Assembly: GCA_963734685.1 (NCBI GenBank)
Contig: CAVTIC010000007.1
Location: forward strand, 186,001 to 250,000
DNA from: JAOUEA01 sp963734685
Lineage (GTDB): Bacteria; Actinomycetota; UBA4738; HRBIN12
DNA: 64,000 nucleotides
Direction: 5' to 3'
Part shown: positions 62,109 through 64,000 of the stretch, piece by piece
Layout: each line of letters starts with the position of its first letter
Numbering within the stretch: the stretch's first letter is position 1
The notes under the pieces: model-generated
Told to the model about the DNA's origin: nothing
The model's input: only the letters and a program-made list of their open reading frames with translations
Database searches by the model: none
Made by a program: the position numbers and the translations under genes

Positions 62109-63595
62109 ACCTGGAACGCGAGGCGAAGCTCGCGGCGGACCCGTCGTTCAACCTCCCGGATCTCCACGAGGCGGTGCCCGGAGTGGGCGCATCCGCGGCG
62201 GGCACCGAGCGCTTCGTCACCAGCTACTACGACACCGCCGATCTGCGGCTCACCCGGTGGGGCGGCTCGCTCCGATACCGGACGGGAGCGGGGTGGACCG
62301 TCAAGCTCCCGGGAGCGACGAACGACGAGGTGATCACGCGGCAGGAGATCACCTTCGAGGGCCCACCTGCCCGGCCGCCGGCCGCCGCGCTCGACCTGGT
62401 GAGCGCGTTCGTCCGCACCTCGCCGGTGCGGCTCGCGACGAGACTGCAGACGCTCCGTCACCTGGTCGCGCTCTCGGCGAACGACGACGGGGAGGTGGCC
62501 GAGGTGGTCGATGACGAGGTCACGGTCCTCGACGGACGCCGGATCGTCGAGCGGTTCCGCGAGGTCGAGGTGGAACTGACCCAGGCCGGCGACGACAGGG
62601 TGCTCGAGGCAGTGGTGTCGAGCCTCGTGCAGAGCGGAGCGCGGCGCGGCGCGGCGATCCCCAAGGCCACCCGGGCTCTGCGTCCGAACTCGTTGCTCCC
62701 TCCCGACGTCGTCGTCCCGCGGGTCGGGAAGCGGTCGACGGTGCACGAGGTCGTGCGGGCCGCGATCGCGGCGTCGACCGAGCGACTGATCCGGCACGAC
62801 CCGGTCGTCCGCATCGGCCAGGACCCCGAAGGGGTGCACCAGGCCCGGGTCGCGACCCGTCGGCTCAGGAGCGATCTGCGGACGTTCCGCGCCTACCTGG
62901 TCGATGAACCCCGTGACGACTTGCGGGAAGAGCTGGGTTGGCTCGGGGCCGAGTTGGGGCGTGTGCGCGATCTGGATGTGCTGGACGAGCGCCTGCGGAG
63001 GCACGCATCGGCCACCCTCGACGACGACGCCCGCGGCGTGGCGACATTGCTCCAGCGTCTGCGGTCGCAGCGGGAATCGGCCCGGGCCGAGCTGCTCTCG
63101 GCGATGCGTGAGGCACGATACCTGGCCTTGCTCGACGACCTCGTGGAGAGCACCGACTCGCCGCCGGTGCGGGCAGAGGCAGCGAAGGTCCTGGCGATCG
63201 AGACGCTCGCCGACGTGATGGAACGCCCGTGGGGGCATCTCGCCCGGCTCGGCGAGCGGCTCGGACCCTCGTCGCCAGACACCGATCTCCACGAAGCCCG
63301 GATCCGCGTCAAACGCGTGCGGTACGCCGCCGAGGTGCTTGCGCCGGTCGCGGGGAAGCGGGCCCGGCGGTTCGCTCGCCGGGCGGAAGCGATGCAGGTC
63401 GTGTTGGGCGAGCATCAGGATGCGGTCATGGCGTCGGCATGGCTGCGAGAGCAGGCGGCGGGTACGACCTCGCGGGTGGCCTTCACGGCGGGGGAGTTGG
63501 CCGCGGTCGAGGCGCACGCCAAGGATGCCGCCCGTGCGCGGTGGTCTTCCGCATGGGATCGTCTGACCGATCGTCGGCTGAGGTTCTGGGAGTGA
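62105..63595 (+). CDS. CYTH-CHAD domain protein
   Basis: Two-domain protein of 496 residues. The N-terminal CYTH triphosphate-tunnel domain (about 1-205) opens with NLEREAKLAAD (ExExK motif) and has SLRYRTGAGWTVKLPG and VDDEVTVLDG, consistent with triphosphatase activity. The C-terminal CHAD domain (about 215-490) has the His-rich polyphosphate-binding helices GVHQARVATRRLRSDLRTFR, LGAELGRVRDLDVLDERL, DLHEARIRVKRVRYAAEVLA and QVVLGEHQDAVMA. CHAD domains bind polyphosphate, so coupling to ppk1 (4-nt overlap) is meaningful. It may trim or target polyphosphate granules. Confidence 0.95.
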   Translation: MNLEREAKLAADPSFNLPDLHEAVPGVGASAAGTERFVTSYYDTADLRLTRWGGSLRYRTGAGWTVKLPGATNDEVITRQEITFEGPPARPPAAALDLVSAFVRTSPVRLATRLQTLRHLVALSANDDGEVAEVVDDEVTVLDGRRIVERFREVEVELTQAGDDRVLEAVVSSLVQSGARRGAAIPKATRALRPNSLLPPDVVVPRVGKRSTVHEVVRAAIAASTERLIRHDPVVRIGQDPEGVHQARVATRRLRSDLRTFRAYLVDEPRDDLREELGWLGAELGRVRDLDVLDERLRRHASATLDDDARGVATLLQRLRSQRESARAELLSAMREARYLALLDDLVESTDSPPVRAEAAKVLAIETLADVMERPWGHLARLGERLGPSSPDTDLHEARIRVKRVRYAAEVLAPVAGKRARRFARRAEAMQVVLGEHQDAVMASAWLREQAAGTTSRVAFTAGELAAVEAHAKDAARARWSSAWDRLTDRRLRFWE

Positions 63596-64000
63596 TGACG
63601 CAGGTCCGGGCGGGCGGCGGGGTGGTTCGCCGGCGAGGCGAACGCGGGCCCGAGATCGCGCTCGTGCACCGGCCCCGCTACGACGACTGGACCTTCCCCA
63701 AAGGCAAGGCCGAAGACGGCGAGACCGACGAGGAGAACGCGTCGCGCGAGGTCCTGGAGGAGACGGGGTTCCGGTGCGAGTTCGGACCCGAGCTCGTGAC
63801 CGTGCACTACACCGATCACCAGGACCGGGCGAAGACGGTGCGGTACTGGCTGATGTACCCGACCGGAGGCTCGTTCGTCCCGGGCGCCGAGGTCGACGAG
63901 ATCCGATGGACCTCGCCCGAGGAGGCCGCATCGATGCTGACGTACGCGCACGACCGATCCGTGCTCGAGGCCGCGGCGGCTTTCGACCGGCCGTTGTTCC
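63595..64000 (+). CDS. Nudix hydrolase (MutT1-like), partial at right edge
   Basis: The first 135 residues of a Nudix protein, starting one base inside the CYTH-CHAD stop (TGATG). The Nudix box is complete: GKAEDGETDEENASREVLEE followed by TG. It is preceded by IALVHRPRYDDWTFPKGK, typical of MutT1/Ap4A-type enzymes acting on nucleoside or dinucleoside polyphosphates. In mycobacteria a MutT1 with a C-terminal histidine-phosphatase domain adjoins ppk1. Whether that domain follows here cannot be seen. Removal of oxidised or polyphosphorylated nucleotides is the inferred role. Confidence 0.93.
   Translation, partial: MTQVRAGGGVVRRRGERGPEIALVHRPRYDDWTFPKGKAEDGETDEENASREVLEETGFRCEFGPELVTVHYTDHQDRAKTVRYWLMYPTGGSFVPGAEVDEIRWTSPEEAASMLTYAHDRSVLEAAAAFDRPLF

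Overview
This window looks like a chromosomal segment of a high-GC actinobacterium (Actinomycetota), probably from a metagenome-derived or lightly polished assembly. Lineage evidence includes three adjacent genes of an actinobacterium-specific set (MSMEG_4193-type phosphatase, DUF3090, SCO1664-type kinase-fold protein), a SenX3/RegX3-like two-component system around pstSCAB-phoU, GTGA/ATGA stop-start overlaps, many GTG starts, and at least eleven candidate leaderless starts (TAnnnT 6-9 nt before ATG/GTG). Several conserved genes (mtkA, mcl, sgaA, ppc, a LuxR regulator, pstS, phoU, regX3) are interrupted by one-base frame changes that leave every family motif intact. These look like sequence errors rather than decay, and I annotate such genes end to end.

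Region 1 (1-6.4 kb, minus strand) is an operon hprA-ppc-sgaA-mcl-mtkA, running off the left edge. It encodes hydroxypyruvate reductase, PEP carboxylase, serine-glyoxylate aminotransferase, malyl-CoA lyase and the malate thiokinase beta subunit. This is the diagnostic core of the serine cycle for one-carbon assimilation and would be notable in an actinobacterium.

Region 2 (6.5-13 kb) holds a GNAT acetyltransferase, two KefB/NhaP-type antiporters, a cyclophilin, a MarR regulator and a Wzc-like chain-length protein fused to a tyrosine-kinase-type ATPase.

Region 3 (12.7-30 kb) is an exopolysaccharide/cell-surface locus with seven sulfotransferase-fold genes. With them are a flippase (Wzx), a polymerase/ligase (Wzy), GT2, GT4 and WecG/TagA glycosyltransferases, and secreted proteins (degenerate metallophosphoesterase, LamG-like, DUF1996, beta-propeller). 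The simplest reading is synthesis, export and sulfation of a surface glycan. A polyprenyl-phosphate glycosylphosphotransferase (42 kb) and a DUF4012 protein (44-46 kb) probably belong to the same process.

Region 4 (30-42 kb) has a DUF255 protein, three LuxR-type regulators with unusual receiver domains, a GT-C-like membrane protein, then a Tad/Flp pilus operon (flp, cpaB, cpaE/tadZ, cpaF/tadA, tadB, tadC) behind a palindrome-rich promoter region.

Region 5 (42-54 kb) carries the glycan-initiating transferase behind GGGGTAG repeats, an 82-residue candidate wall-anchored protein with a strong terminator, pheA, a PQQ-type propeller protein, a zinc-finger rhomboid protease, a thioredoxin-fold lipoprotein, an alkylguanine transferase and the actinobacterial triad.

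Region 6 (53-64 kb) is a phosphate module. A histidine kinase is divergent from pstS-pstC-pstA-pstB-phoU-regX3, with 11-bp direct repeats matching PHO boxes between them. A polyphosphate module follows: ppk1, a CYTH-CHAD protein and a Nudix hydrolase that runs off the right edge. I saw no tRNA, rRNA, CRISPR, transposase or phage genes, and no gene-free stretch longer than 300 bases.
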